From NCBI GenBank assembly GCA_040905445.1, contig JBBDRN010000047.1, positions 1 through 64,000 of the forward strand: a stretch of DNA of 64,000 nucleotides, given 5' to 3'. The notes under the pieces are model-generated. The model did not search any database. It was not told the DNA's origin and saw nothing but the letters and a program-made list of their open reading frames with translations. This document shows positions 8,657 through 17,257 of this stretch, piece by piece (positions within the stretch are counted from its first letter, which is position 1; every line of letters begins with the position of its first letter). The position numbers and the translations under genes are program-made. Source of the DNA: SKPT01 sp040905445. Its GTDB lineage: Bacteria > Planctomycetota > Phycisphaerae > Phycisphaerales > Phycisphaeraceae.

Positions 8657-9447
8657 TCACTTTGACTCTGACGATTTTTCCGGGCTGGGCAGGTAGCTGG
8701 TGAGCCGCCCGCCCCGCGCCTTTTCCTCTCGCTCCAGCATTTCCACGAACTCCAGCATCGTCCAGGCGTGATCGGCCACGCCCGCCATGACGGCCGGGGT
8801 GGTCTTGATCGTCTGGTGCTTTCGGATGAAGTTGTAGTGGAACGTGCTGAGGGCCACGGAATGCTCGTGGTTCGCCAGCTTCTTGCTGAATGCGTTGGTG
8901 AGCCGGGTGAACCGCCGATTCTGCATCCGGATGGTCAGGTTGGATCGCTCGACGTAGGACGTGCTGATGTGGGCCTTGTCGGGTTGGCCGCTGATGGCCT
9001 GCTTCCGGCAGCCGGTGCATTCGGCGGGGCTATAGCGGGCGTGGTCGGGCTGCGTGGCCCCGTAAATCTTGACGAGCATCGCGTAGTCGATCCCGTCGCC
9101 GAATGCGTCGCTGATCGCGTCCAGGTAGGCCGCGAGTCCGTCGCTGGTGAGTTGAAAGCGGCCTTCGATGCGGTCGGCCATGTCATAGGCGAACTCCATC
9201 GCGTAGCCGCCGTCCCGCTGACCGACGAGGTAGGAAATCATCAGCTTGGAGTCGGCGTCAATCGCCGTCCAGGTCCACACCGAGCCCTCGGCGTCCGCGC
9301 CACGGTCCACCTGCCTCTGCTTGGCCCCCACGAAGCTCCACATCTCATCCACCTGCACCCGCTGGGTTCGCAGCTCACGGACGGTCAGGTCGTGATACTC
9401 AGCCGCCAGCGCCCCCGCGTCGGCCAGCGCACGCTCACCGGTACCTA
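8657..9447 (-). pseudogene. IS1-type transposase, 5' truncated
   Basis: The open frame starts with a GTG at 9358, but coding sequence clearly continues upstream to about 9447 (RALADAGALAAEYHDLTVRE) without a start codon. DDE residues are visible: QVDEMWSFVGAKQ (first Asp), TAIDADSK (second Asp) and STSYVERSNLTIRMQNRRFT (Glu). The N-terminal zinc-finger and helix-turn-helix part is missing. A sequence GGTAGTGGTTCACTTTGA at 8649-8666 overlaps the stop codon and could be a terminal inverted repeat. The break at 9447 abuts a recombinase fragment, so the element is unlikely to be autonomous. Confidence 0.75.
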
Positions 9448-9534
9448 TGGGTGACGATGCTGGGCATGCTCTACGGCACGGGCATTCGTCGGGGCGAGCT
9501 GGCGAGGCTGTCGTGCTCGGGCCGCTGGCATTGA
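9448..9534 (+). pseudogene. Tyrosine recombinase fragment
   Basis: Twenty-eight codons read WVTMLGMLYGTGIRRGELAR and then diverge to a stop at 9532-9534. The LYGTGIRRGEL core is the box I region of tyrosine recombinases and carries its catalytic arginine; IntI, XerC/D and transposon integrases share this pattern. Nothing before or after it is recognisable as recombinase. The left edge coincides exactly with the broken end of the transposase, so this is a relic at a rearrangement junction. It is too short to assign to a subfamily. Confidence 0.6.
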
Positions 9535-10077
9535 AGGAATTGACGCCACCGCCACCCCGAGAATCGCTGTCGCTTCACGGCGACACAGCTTCGCGATCAC
9601 GCAGCCCCCGGGGCAAGAGTGGATGGCGGTCGAACGCTTACGCTGATCGCCGATTCAGGCCTGGCCCGTGGCGATGGGTGAGGTCGCCAACTGCTTGTGT
9701 CGTAAAGGATCCGTTCATGGCGGGAGGTATTTCCCGCGTCGGCGGTGAGGTTTTTCTTGCCTCGCCTCATGCCGCTGCCGTATATTGGGTGTCTGAGCAA
9801 CCGGCTGTTGGATGCGGTAAAGAGACCCACACGGGGTCGACACCTCTCCCGGGGCGCCACGGGTTAACCGTGTGTCCCAAGCCTTGGGCGGTGCAGCTTG
9901 GGGCGGAAACGTGTTCATGTCATCGTCCTGGTGGCGGCAGTGTGTCGCTGTCCGGCCGCCCGGGAAAAGCGTCGGCGGACGGGCAGACCCCGCTCGCAAC
10001 GCCACATGAGATCATGTCGCGCCGATCTGCTCGAACCCGGCCCTGAAGGGCGGCGCTCGCACCATGGAGAATCCGTC
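9535..10077. other. Intergenic region with promoter and structured leader
   Basis: No gene is visible. The right half carries a promoter (9757-9786) and about 285 bases of leader before the adhesin start. The leader contains several short self-complementary stretches, such as GACCC-ACAC-GGGTC and CACGG-GTTAA-CCGTG near 9830-9875 and CCAAG-CC-TTGG after it. The left half holds nothing I can identify. Confidence 0.45.
9757..9786 (+). promoter_or_regulatory. Sigma-70-like promoter of split adhesin
   Basis: TTGCCT (9757-9762), an 18-bp spacer and TATATT (9781-9786). It gives a long 5' untranslated region before the ATG at 10078. Confidence 0.45.
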
Positions 10078-10800
10078 ATGTTCGCTTTCAGATCGAATGC
10101 GGCCGCAGGCTTCGCTTCGCGCACGGCGGCAGTGTCGGTCGTGATCATCGCCACGGCCGCGGCCGAAGCGGGCACGTTCGAGTGGACGAAGGCTTCGAAC
10201 GGTTCATTCGAGGATGTCGGCAACTGGACGCGGACCAGCGGGCTCGGCTCCGCCCCGCCGGACGTTGGCGACAACGTGGTGTTCAACGAGGCCGGGTTCT
10301 ACACGGTCGAGTTCACCATGGATCATTTCAGCGACCATCTGCTGGTCAGCGACGGGTTCGTCACCTTCGCCAGCGACACCACCAAGCGGCGCGAATACAT
10401 GCTCAAGAGCGGCGCCGCCGACGCCAACATCAGCGGCGGGTCCCTGCAGATCGGCACGGCGACCAACCCGCTGTTTCTGAGCCTTCCGAACACCGCCTCC
10501 AGCGGCAGCACCAGCAGCAGCGTGATGAACGTCGGCAGCGGCGCCGATGGCTTCGTCACGGTCGAAGGCATCAGCTCGCAGCTCGACGTCATGGGCAACA
10601 CCAGTCACAGCCTCGGTCTGTCCGGCGCGTTCGGCGGCCTGTTCGTCAACAGCGGCGCGACCGCCAACATCGGCACGCTCCGCGTGGGCGTCTCGGGTGT
10701 GTCCGGCAGCCAGGGCGACGCCACGGCCGCCAACGGCGGAAAGCTCAACACCGGCCACATTCAAATCGCGACCCAGACCATTACAAGGGGTAGACCATGA
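10078..10800 (+). pseudogene. N-terminal part of a secreted beta-strand-repeat adhesin
   Basis: A 240-residue product with a signal peptide (RTAAVSVVIIATAAAEAG), then EWTKASNGSFEDVGNWT, the opening of an autotransporter-type domain, and G/S/T/N-rich strands. GGAGA lies upstream of the ATG. It has no dockerin-like repeats, no PEP-CTERM tail and stops in the middle of the repeat region. Its TGA overlaps the ATG of the following gene (ATGA). The missing C-terminal type of sequence occurs at 12264-12789 beyond that gene. I infer a split or deleted adhesin, but it could be a short secreted protein in its own right. Confidence 0.6.
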
Positions 10801-12263
10801 TTGGACGGGGCTGGCACGGTTTGGCCGCAGCGGCGGCGGTCGCGGTTGGTTTGGCCTGTCAGGTCGCTGGCGCGGAAGTGGTCGATTCGACGTGGACCGT
10901 TCCCGGCAGCGGCGACTGGTATGCGCTGGACAACTGGACAGGGCCGGTGCCGGACGGCGCCGGCCACATCGCGAGGTTCGGCTCGTACATCGGGATGTCG
11001 CCGTGGGATCGCTACGATGTTCGCCTCGACCGCGACCTTACGCTGGGGCAACTGCGCTACGACGGGACGGATCGGCCGATCCGGCTCGAGAGCGACGATC
11101 CAGACGTGCCGCGCACGCTGACGTTTCAGGCGGGGGATGACGCGGCGGCGATGCTCAGCGTGGAGAGCAACGATCAGCACGATATCACGGTTGACGTGGA
11201 ACTGGCATCGCCGCTGCACGTGAGCGGTGATAACGGCTCCGCCGGATACTCCGGGCACGTCGACTTCGCCGGCCATTTCGACAACTCGCAGGCTCATCCG
11301 TTGGTGGTGGGCGGCGAACACATCACGCTGCGGTTCACCGGTGGGCAGACGTGGGGCGCCAGCTCGACGCTGCTGGCCACGGACAGTGCCCGGGTTGTGA
11401 TGGGTGGCATGGCCGATGACGCGCCCGGTCACCTTGGCGTGGAGGTGACAGGGCAGGCCCAGTTCAAGACATCGTTCGCAGGCCGAACGGCTCTCGAATC
11501 GCTGCACCTTGCCAGCGACTCAGCCTTTCACGAGACCGGCGGAACCCTGGTCCTGAACTCGCCGCTCCGGCTCAAGAAGGGCGCGCTGGGGGCGTCGGGG
11601 CAGATCGTTGGCGGTATCGAGAACGGCGGCGGCTCGCTCCGCACGCGCCTCTCCGGCCTCCACGTGGATGGTGATTACGTTCAGCACGCCGGGGGGCTGT
11701 TGAACGGAACCTCTTTCGGCCCCAATCTTGAGCCGCCCGGAACGTTGACCGTCACGGGGGACGTCGCTTTGGACGGGACGCTGCTGGCACCCGCGTCGTT
11801 CCGAGGCATGTACCCCGCGGTCGGATGGAGCTTTCCGCTGCTCGAAGCGCTAGACGGCGGACTGATCAGCGGGACGTTTGCAAACATCGAGCGGCAGCGG
11901 CTTGATGATGACGCCTACTGGCGCATCGACTATTCGGACGCCGCCGTGAGGTTGACGGTAAGCGTGGTAGGCGACATGAACCACGATGGGAACGTGGACG
12001 CGGCGGACGTGTCGCCGTTCGTGCTGGCGCTGACGGACCCGGGGGGCTATGAGGCGATCCATGGCGCAGACCCGGCAGTGGTGGGCGACGTGAACGGGGA
12101 CGGACTGCACGATGCGGTGGATGTCAGCGCCTTTGTGGCGTTGCTGGTCGGGAGCGATGTGGGCGGTGAGCCGGCAGGCGTGCCGGAGCCTGGCGTGGGG
12201 GCGTTGGTGACGGTGCTGCTGCTCGGGCTGTCGCGTGTGCGGCGGCGGACTCCAGCTTGCTGA
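10797..12263 (+). CDS. Secreted dockerin-repeat PEP-CTERM protein
   Basis: A 488-residue protein, start ATG preceded by AAGGGG. Signal peptide about residues 1-26 (LAAAAAVAVGLACQVAGA). The body is beta-rich with no enzyme motif: WTVPGSGDWYALDNWTGPVP at the start is typical of autotransporter-associated openings. It has two EF-hand-like repeats near residues 391-455 (GDMNHDGNVDAADVSPFV and GDVNGDGLHDAVDVSAFV), then VPEPGVG, a hydrophobic span and RVRRR, a PEP-CTERM signal. It is intact, overlaps the preceding truncated adhesin by 4 bp, and its stop is followed immediately by a third adhesin-like piece. Likely exosortase-sorted surface protein. Confidence 0.8.
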   Translation: MIGRGWHGLAAAAAVAVGLACQVAGAEVVDSTWTVPGSGDWYALDNWTGPVPDGAGHIARFGSYIGMSPWDRYDVRLDRDLTLGQLRYDGTDRPIRLESDDPDVPRTLTFQAGDDAAAMLSVESNDQHDITVDVELASPLHVSGDNGSAGYSGHVDFAGHFDNSQAHPLVVGGEHITLRFTGGQTWGASSTLLATDSARVVMGGMADDAPGHLGVEVTGQAQFKTSFAGRTALESLHLASDSAFHETGGTLVLNSPLRLKKGALGASGQIVGGIENGGGSLRTRLSGLHVDGDYVQHAGGLLNGTSFGPNLEPPGTLTVTGDVALDGTLLAPASFRGMYPAVGWSFPLLEALDGGLISGTFANIERQRLDDDAYWRIDYSDAAVRLTVSVVGDMNHDGNVDAADVSPFVLALTDPGGYEAIHGADPAVVGDVNGDGLHDAVDVSAFVALLVGSDVGGEPAGVPEPGVGALVTVLLLGLSRVRRRTPAC

Positions 12264-12789
12264 TCGCTGATCCGGCGGTTGGCCTCACCGTCAGCGGCCG
12301 CGCCGACGCCGCCTTCTGGAACGATGTCACCAACACGAGTGGCCTGCTGCGCGTCGCCGCCGACAGCTCGGCGACGTTCTTCGGCGACTTCGCCGGCGCC
12401 GGCATCGATGGCCCGGGCGACGTCCATCTCGAAGCCGACATCACCCCGGCGCAGCCCCCGGGCTCGCGAGCTTCGGCGGCAAGCTCCACCTCGGCTCGTT
12501 CGCACAGCTCACGCTGGAGATTGCCGGCCTCGACCGAGGCGCGCAGCACGATGCCCTCGACGTCGCCGGCACGCTCGACGTCGCCTTCCTCGACGGGTTC
12601 CAGCCCGCCGCCGGCGATACCTTCAGGCTGCTTGAGTTCGGCGAGCTGGCCGGCCAGTTCACCGACGTCGACCTGCCCCCGCTTGCCGGCAACCTCAAAT
12701 GGGTCGTTCGCCGGCCGCCCCGCATCGCCGTAGTATGCGCGGCCGTGCGGTGCCTCGCGCCGCCGCAGCCCAGGGAGCATTTGCCATGA
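12264..12789 (+). pseudogene. C-terminal adhesin fragment with one frameshift
   Basis: Directly after the preceding stop, an open frame encodes LTVSGRADAAFWNDVTNTSG ... GDFAGAGIDGPGDVHLEADI. Near 12455-12465 the reading shifts to another frame encoding SFGGKLHLGSFAQLTLEIAG ... GTLDVAFLDGFQPAAGDTFR ... LPPLAGNLKWVV. This is the standard end of planctomycete autotransporter-like adhesins. There is no start codon, ribosome binding site or signal peptide. It is plausibly the missing tail of the 10078-10800 gene, separated by the intact gene between them. Its shifted frame runs to a TGA overlapping the next ATG. Confidence 0.65.
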
Positions 12790-13715
12790 CCGAGCCTGCC
12801 CGGCCGACGCCCGTGATCCTCGACACCGACATCGGCAGCGACATCGACGACACCTGGGCACTGGCGATGATGCTCAAGTGCCCGGAACTGGACGTGCGGA
12901 TGGTCAGCACCTGCACCAACGACACGGTCGCTCGGGCGCGCATCGTCGCGAAGCTGCTGGAGACGGCCGGCCGCACCGACATCCCCGTGGCCGTGGGCAC
13001 GAACTTCCACAACAACCGCTACGACCGCCAGGAGGCGTGGGTGGCCGGCTACGAGCTGGCCGACTACCCGGGCCCGGTGCACGAGGACGGCGTCGACGCG
13101 ATCATCCGCACGATCATGGACTCGCCCAAGCCCGTGACCCTCGTGTGCATTGGCCCGCTGCCGAACATCGGCGAGGCGCTGCGCCGCCAGCCGGCGATCG
13201 CGGGCAACGCCCGCTTCGTGGGGATGCACGGCTCGGTTCGGCGCGGCTACGGCAACAAGCCCGAGATCAGCGCCGAATGCAACGTCGTCAACCACACGCC
13301 GGACTGCCAGCAGGCGTTCACCGCCGCGTGGGATATGACGATCACGCCGCTGGATACCTGTGGGCTGGTGCGCCTCGACGGCGAGCACTACCAGGCGATC
13401 CGCCACAGCGGCGACCCGCTGCTGATGGCGCTGATGGACAACTACCGCATCTGGCTCGAAGCGATCAACGGGCGACGGGAGAGCTTCGAGACCAACAGCT
13501 CGGTGCTCTTCGACACGGTGGCCGTGCACCTGGCCCACACGACGCACCACCTGGTGATGGAGCGGCTGCCGATTCGCGTGACCGATGACGGCTATACCGT
13601 GATCGACGAGCAGGCGGGCAAGCCGATGCAGGTGGCGACGCAATGGGCGGATCTGGAGGCGTTTCGCGAGGAACTGGTCAGGCGGCTGACGTCGCCGACG
13701 GTCGTGTCGGCGTGA
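12786..13715 (+). CDS. Inosine-uridine preferring nucleoside hydrolase family protein
   Basis: A 309-residue protein. The ATG at 12786 follows GGGAG and gives the expected N terminus. VILDTDIGSDIDDTWALAMM contains the Asp cluster (DTDxGxDxDD) that binds calcium and ribose in nucleoside hydrolases. Later motifs include TLVCIGPLPNIGEAL and GMHGSVRRGYGNKPEISAEC, matching the family's central region. The enzyme would cleave the N-glycosidic bond of ribonucleosides to base plus ribose, in the cytoplasm since no signal is present. Substrate cannot be told from sequence. It converges on the isomerase-like gene with 50 bp between. Confidence 0.85.
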   Translation: MTEPARPTPVILDTDIGSDIDDTWALAMMLKCPELDVRMVSTCTNDTVARARIVAKLLETAGRTDIPVAVGTNFHNNRYDRQEAWVAGYELADYPGPVHEDGVDAIIRTIMDSPKPVTLVCIGPLPNIGEALRRQPAIAGNARFVGMHGSVRRGYGNKPEISAECNVVNHTPDCQQAFTAAWDMTITPLDTCGLVRLDGEHYQAIRHSGDPLLMALMDNYRIWLEAINGRRESFETNSSVLFDTVAVHLAHTTHHLVMERLPIRVTDDGYTVIDEQAGKPMQVATQWADLEAFREELVRRLTSPTVVSA

Positions 13716-13765
13716 GGATCGCGGCTGCGGCAGCGGCGAAAGGCCGACTGCGCCGGGTGGCGTTC

Positions 13766-15190
13766 TCAACAAACGCGCACGGTCGGCATGTTCAGGAGCG
13801 ACCCGAGCCTCTCGATGCGCGCGGCAACGTGACCCACGCCCACCGCGCAGTGGTGTGCCGGGCCGTGGCGATTCCATTCGTTGACGAACGCGCGGGCTCC
13901 GATCGAGAAGCGATACCGGCTGTTGGTGTTGCCGATGGCCAACGTCGGGCCTGGCACCGACTCGGCCTCGGCGGTCAGCAGCATCAGCCGCCCGTCCGAC
14001 CGATTCACCACCGACAGCAGCGTCACCGGCCCGTGCCTGACCGACATCTCCACCGACAGCCCGCGCCCCACCTTGCCGTGGTAAACCTCCATCGGCCGCA
14101 CCTTCGTCCTGCCCTCGGCGATGCCGATGTGCCCCGGGCCGTCGTGGCCCATGATGATCACGTCGTCGTCATAGTCCATGGCGTAATACTCGGTGAACGA
14201 GCCGCCGTGGCCGAAGCTGTCCATGATCTTCATCGCCTGGACGTTCTTGACCTCATATTCGCCCGCCACAGGCACGCCGCTCGCGGTCAGCAGCGAGTTG
14301 CCGAGGATGATCGAGCTGATGGTGTCCTCGTTCTCGGCGTTGCCCGTGCCCATGTAGTAGTAGGCCAGCGAGCCGAGCTCGTGCCGGCGGACGAGCTCGT
14401 CCAGCGCCACGCTCGTGCGCGCGGCCCGCTCGAGCTCCGCGTGCGGGCAATCGTCCTGCACTTCGAAGACCTCATGAAAGCGGGCCAGGCGCTGGGCGGT
14501 CTGCTCGTCCGTCGTCTCGCGGCGCAGAGCCGAGAGCTCATCAACCTCGACGATCTCCATGTGCCCGCCGAAGTGGGCGCATTGCTGCGTGAGGTCGGAG
14601 TAGATGTCGAGCATGCCGCCGTAGTAGTGGCCCATCAGGCCCAGGCGGTTGTGGAACATGATGTTGGCCACACGGGCGGCCTCGATCCAGTCGTCGACCT
14701 CGTTCCAGCACTCGGGGTCATTTTCCAGTACGCCGGTGACCTGATGAAAGTCGATGCCGGCGCGGCTGAAGACGTTGGCGATCTCCGGCAGCGGGCAGGC
14801 GGCGCAGTGTGCCAGCCACTCGCCGGTCATCGCGGTGCGATCGGGCAGGCGGTTGAAGGTTTCGTAGTCGATGCGCGACGTGGGCTGGAGATTGAGGATG
14901 ATCACGGGCACCCGGGCGCGCTGGACAACGGGCAGAACGGTCGAGGACAGGGCGTAGGTGGTCACGTGGAGAAAGATGACGTCCACGTCGGCCTGGCGGA
15001 AGCGGTGGCCGGCCGCCAGCGCCTTCTTTGGGTCGTCGATCAGGCCGAGGTTCACGACCTCGACGCCGGGCCGTTCGAGTCGGCCGCGCACGCGATCGAT
15101 GTACGATTCCAGCCGGTCCTTGAGCCCCTTGAACTGTGGCCAGTACGCGTCCAGGCCGATGCCGAAAAGCCCGACTTTGAGCGTGTTCAT
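13766..15190 (-). CDS. L-arabinose/L-fucose isomerase-family protein
   Basis: A 474-residue cytoplasmic protein. The ATG at 15190 places the start directly before LKVGLFGIGLDAYWPQF, the N-terminal strand of the isomerase fold. Family-like segments are DVIFLHVTTYALSSTVLPVV, RVPVIILNLQPTSRIDYETF, a central NRLGLMGHYYGGMLDIYSD, and a C-terminal HDGPGHIGIAEG. These match the broad arabinose isomerase-like group, which converts aldoses to ketoses with manganese. Many planctomycete members are annotated only as L-fucose/L-arabinose isomerase family, so substrate is open. The next gene cluster upstream on this strand is degraded. Confidence 0.8.
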   Translation of the reverse strand: MNTLKVGLFGIGLDAYWPQFKGLKDRLESYIDRVRGRLERPGVEVVNLGLIDDPKKALAAGHRFRQADVDVIFLHVTTYALSSTVLPVVQRARVPVIILNLQPTSRIDYETFNRLPDRTAMTGEWLAHCAACPLPEIANVFSRAGIDFHQVTGVLENDPECWNEVDDWIEAARVANIMFHNRLGLMGHYYGGMLDIYSDLTQQCAHFGGHMEIVEVDELSALRRETTDEQTAQRLARFHEVFEVQDDCPHAELERAARTSVALDELVRRHELGSLAYYYMGTGNAENEDTISSIILGNSLLTASGVPVAGEYEVKNVQAMKIMDSFGHGGSFTEYYAMDYDDDVIIMGHDGPGHIGIAEGRTKVRPMEVYHGKVGRGLSVEMSVRHGPVTLLSVVNRSDGRLMLLTAEAESVPGPTLAIGNTNSRYRFSIGARAFVNEWNRHGPAHHCAVGVGHVAARIERLGSLLNMPTVRVC

Positions 15191-15241
15191 GGGGCACAGC
15201 TTAGCCCGCAGCAAGGTGGCGCACCACGCGTCGTCGCCGCC

Positions 15242-15586
15242 TTACGGGAACAGACTCGCCATCGAATCGGCCCAAGACGGGCTCGTCGGCGGCACCTCGA
15301 TGGCAACGTAGATGTGCTCGCCCGCCCGCCGATCCCGGGCGCGGATCATGTCGTTGAAGTGGTCGAGCACCTGCTGGTCGGTCGGCTACCTCGCCGGGCC
15401 GGGCTCGGGACCAGGAGCTAGCTCCACCCTGTCAAGCGGCCGGCGTGTGACTTCCAGCTCCTCGCTCAGCTGATCGATCGCCTCCGTGAACTCCTCCCGT
15501 CGCTGCACGAGTTCGGCGGCGGCGCGGTCCAGCTCGACCTTCGGGCCGACGGGCGCGTCGTCATAGACGGCACGGGCATCCAGCAC
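15242..15586 (-). pseudogene. 3' gene remnant with in-frame stop
   Basis: One minus-strand frame runs from about 15586 to 15242, interrupted by TAG at 15386-15388. Before the stop it encodes AVYDDAPVGPKVELDRAAAE and a coiled-coil-like QRREEFTEAIDQLSEELEVT. After it come QVLDHFNDMIRARDRRAGEH and IYVAIEVPPTSPSWADSMAS. The two halves are in phase, so they are probably one gene with a nonsense mutation. Its upstream end is fused directly to a truncated sigma factor, so the original 5' part is gone. No family recognised. Confidence 0.5.
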
Positions 15587-16062
15587 AGGGTGCGGCTCTC
15601 CTCGTTGTCGATGAAACGCAGCATGTCTTCCACGACCTCCCGCAGCGTTTCATGGTCGGTCGGTCCTGTGCCGGTCAGGCGTTGGTGCATTTGCACCTGG
15701 TCGTCCGTCGGGCCGGTGGGTGCTTCACGCGCGTCCTCCGGCGGCGCGGGAAACGGCTTGAGGCGACGGAGTTGCTTCCTTTCACGGGTCGCAAACTTGA
15801 TGACCGCACGCTGCACGATGATGTAGATCAACGTCTTTACATCAGCGCCGCGTGAGGGGTCGTACCTGGGCGGACGCCTCAGCAACTGCATAGTGGCCTC
15901 TTGAACCACGTCCGCCCACGGTTGTTTATCGAGGTCGGACGGCGCAGCAGTGGGACGAGCGAGGCGTGGCCGGCAGTATTTGGGAGCCTCCTTGAGCGCC
16001 ACCGCCCTCGCGTATTCGAGCAGATCGGGCGTTAGTTCGATTTCCTGCGGCGAAGGGTCCAT
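15587..16062 (-). pseudogene. Sigma-70-family factor, 3' truncated
   Basis: The recognisable part covers about 158 residues: PWADVVQEATMQLLRRPPRY ... VKTLIYIIVQRAVIKFATRE is a region 2 core, and LREVVEDMLRFIDNEESRTL begins region 4. The helix-turn-helix of region 4, which should recognise the -35 element, is missing because the frame runs into the unrelated remnant at 15586. The open frame continues to 15466 with non-homologous residues. GAGGAGG precedes the ATG, and the gene begins directly after the stop of the upstream small gene, indicating translational coupling. Probably non-functional as a sigma factor. Confidence 0.65.
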
Positions 16063-16473
16063 TCACACCTCCTCGCCGCGTTCGAGCCGCTCCCGGATGT
16101 CGTCGCAGAGCGTGAAGCTGAGGATCGCCGGGGCATCGCCGCGAGGCGGCACCCGGTGCATGACGAAATACTGGTCGTCGGCAGGCACGCGCCGCCCGTA
16201 CCTGGCCGACTCGCGCTCGGACGCCTCACGCAGCGGGCGCAGGAAGTCCACGTACCGGCACCCAAGCGTCTGACACATGGCGGCATACGGCGTGAGCATG
16301 TCGCAGTCCTCGAAGTGCTCGGCTGCGGCGTCCACGTCCGCCCGCGACCAGGCGTCCGGGCTGCCGGGCCTCACAACCTCGTTGCGGATCAGCACATCCA
16401 GCATCTCCGGCCGGCAGTCGTAGCCACGCGACCGCAGGTGGCTGGCCGCGCCCGCCAGCGTCATCGGGAACAT
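16063..16473 (-). CDS. Small winged-helix-like protein coupled to the sigma gene
   Basis: A 136-residue protein. The ATG at 16473 is preceded by AACAGGAGCGG, a strong ribosome binding site, so the longer upstream frame to 16767 is not used. The N-terminal third (AGAASHLRSRGYDCRPEMLD, then DAWSRADVDAAAEHFED) reads like a MerR/excisionase-type DNA-binding helix set. The rest has no known motif. Its TGA is immediately followed by the sigma-like gene's ATG, so the two were expressed together. Possibly a regulator or cofactor of the sigma factor; this role is inferred only from position. Confidence 0.6.
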   Translation of the reverse strand: MFPMTLAGAASHLRSRGYDCRPEMLDVLIRNEVVRPGSPDAWSRADVDAAAEHFEDCDMLTPYAAMCQTLGCRYVDFLRPLREASERESARYGRRVPADDQYFVMHRVPPRGDAPAILSFTLCDDIRERLERGEEV

Positions 16474-16887
16474 CCGCTCCTGTTCGGTCTCCGCCGCCCG
16501 GTGGAACTTCACCCCGCCGCCAAGCGAACGCCACCCGCTCCACACGGCTACCCATCCCGTCCTTGCGCGCTTTCGTGTGATGTGATCTGACCGCCTCGCC
16601 ATCTGAAGCGGATGGCTGTCAGACGGGTAAGGAGTCGGGATGAGCTGCTGCCGAACAGCGACGAGCTGATCCAGCCGATGACGGACAGCCAGGAGGAGAT
16701 GGTGCTGGTAAACGCGGATTGGTTCCGCGTGGGCGACAAGGGTGCGATTGGATTTCGCGTTATTCAATTGACCACACGCCTTCTGTTCCCCACGCGAAGC
16801 GGAGACGCGGTTGGGGGCTACTACCAGAACGAGCCCCCGCTACGGCACTCAAACATGAATATCCGGGTTTTGTTTGGTCCCCACTAG
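16474..16887. other. Segment without recognisable gene
   Basis: A plus-strand open frame of 91 codons (16612-16887) has no family resemblance and no clear ribosome binding site. Upstream minus-strand extension of the winged-helix-like gene is also unconvincing. The segment borders the broken glycosylase gene and is probably decayed sequence. Confidence 0.35.
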
Positions 16888-17179
16888 GCGATCAACAACG
16901 CCCAGGCGTTCCTGGCGGTGTGCGATCGCCTGGGCAGCTTCGACGTTTTATCTGGGGATTTGTTGACGGGCGGCCGGTGCAGCGGCGTCGACGCCGGTTG
17001 AGGAGGTGCCGGCGCGCACGGCCACATCGGACCGGCTCAGTCGGGAACTGAAGCGGTGCGGGTTTCGGTTCGTTGGCTCAACGATCTGCTACGCCTACAT
17101 GCAGTCGATCGGCATGGTCAACGGCCATCTGGTCGACTGCTTTGGCCATGAGCAGGTGCGCGGCGGCGCCGCGCGTTGA
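16888..17179 (+). pseudogene. tag: DNA-3-methyladenine glycosylase I remnant
   Basis: The 3' half of a tag-like gene. The first frame gives AINNAQAFLAVCDRLGSFDV. A shifted frame gives FIWGFVDGRPVQRR. A third frame gives ATSDRLSRELKRCGFRFVGS and TICYAYMQSIGMVNGHLVDC, ending at 17177-17179. These are the characteristic C-terminal motifs of Tag, which removes 3-methyladenine from alkylated DNA. The N-terminal half, including the start, is absent and there are two frameshifts, so the gene is dead. No second copy occurs in the window. Confidence 0.8.
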
Positions 17180-17257
17180 GCAGGCCGATCAGCCAACAAT
17201 CCGCCGCCCTCGCCGGCATCCGCAGTCCACATCAGCCGCCGCTCGTTTCCTGTGTTC

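Noticed and set aside
9448..9534. Assigning the recombinase fragment to integron integrase IntI
   Set aside because: LYGTG is found in IntI but also in XerC/D and transposon integrases; 28 codons cannot separate them.
16612..16887. Open frame of 91 codons on the plus strand
   Set aside because: No ribosome binding site, no recognisable motif, and it ends exactly at the broken glycosylase gene.
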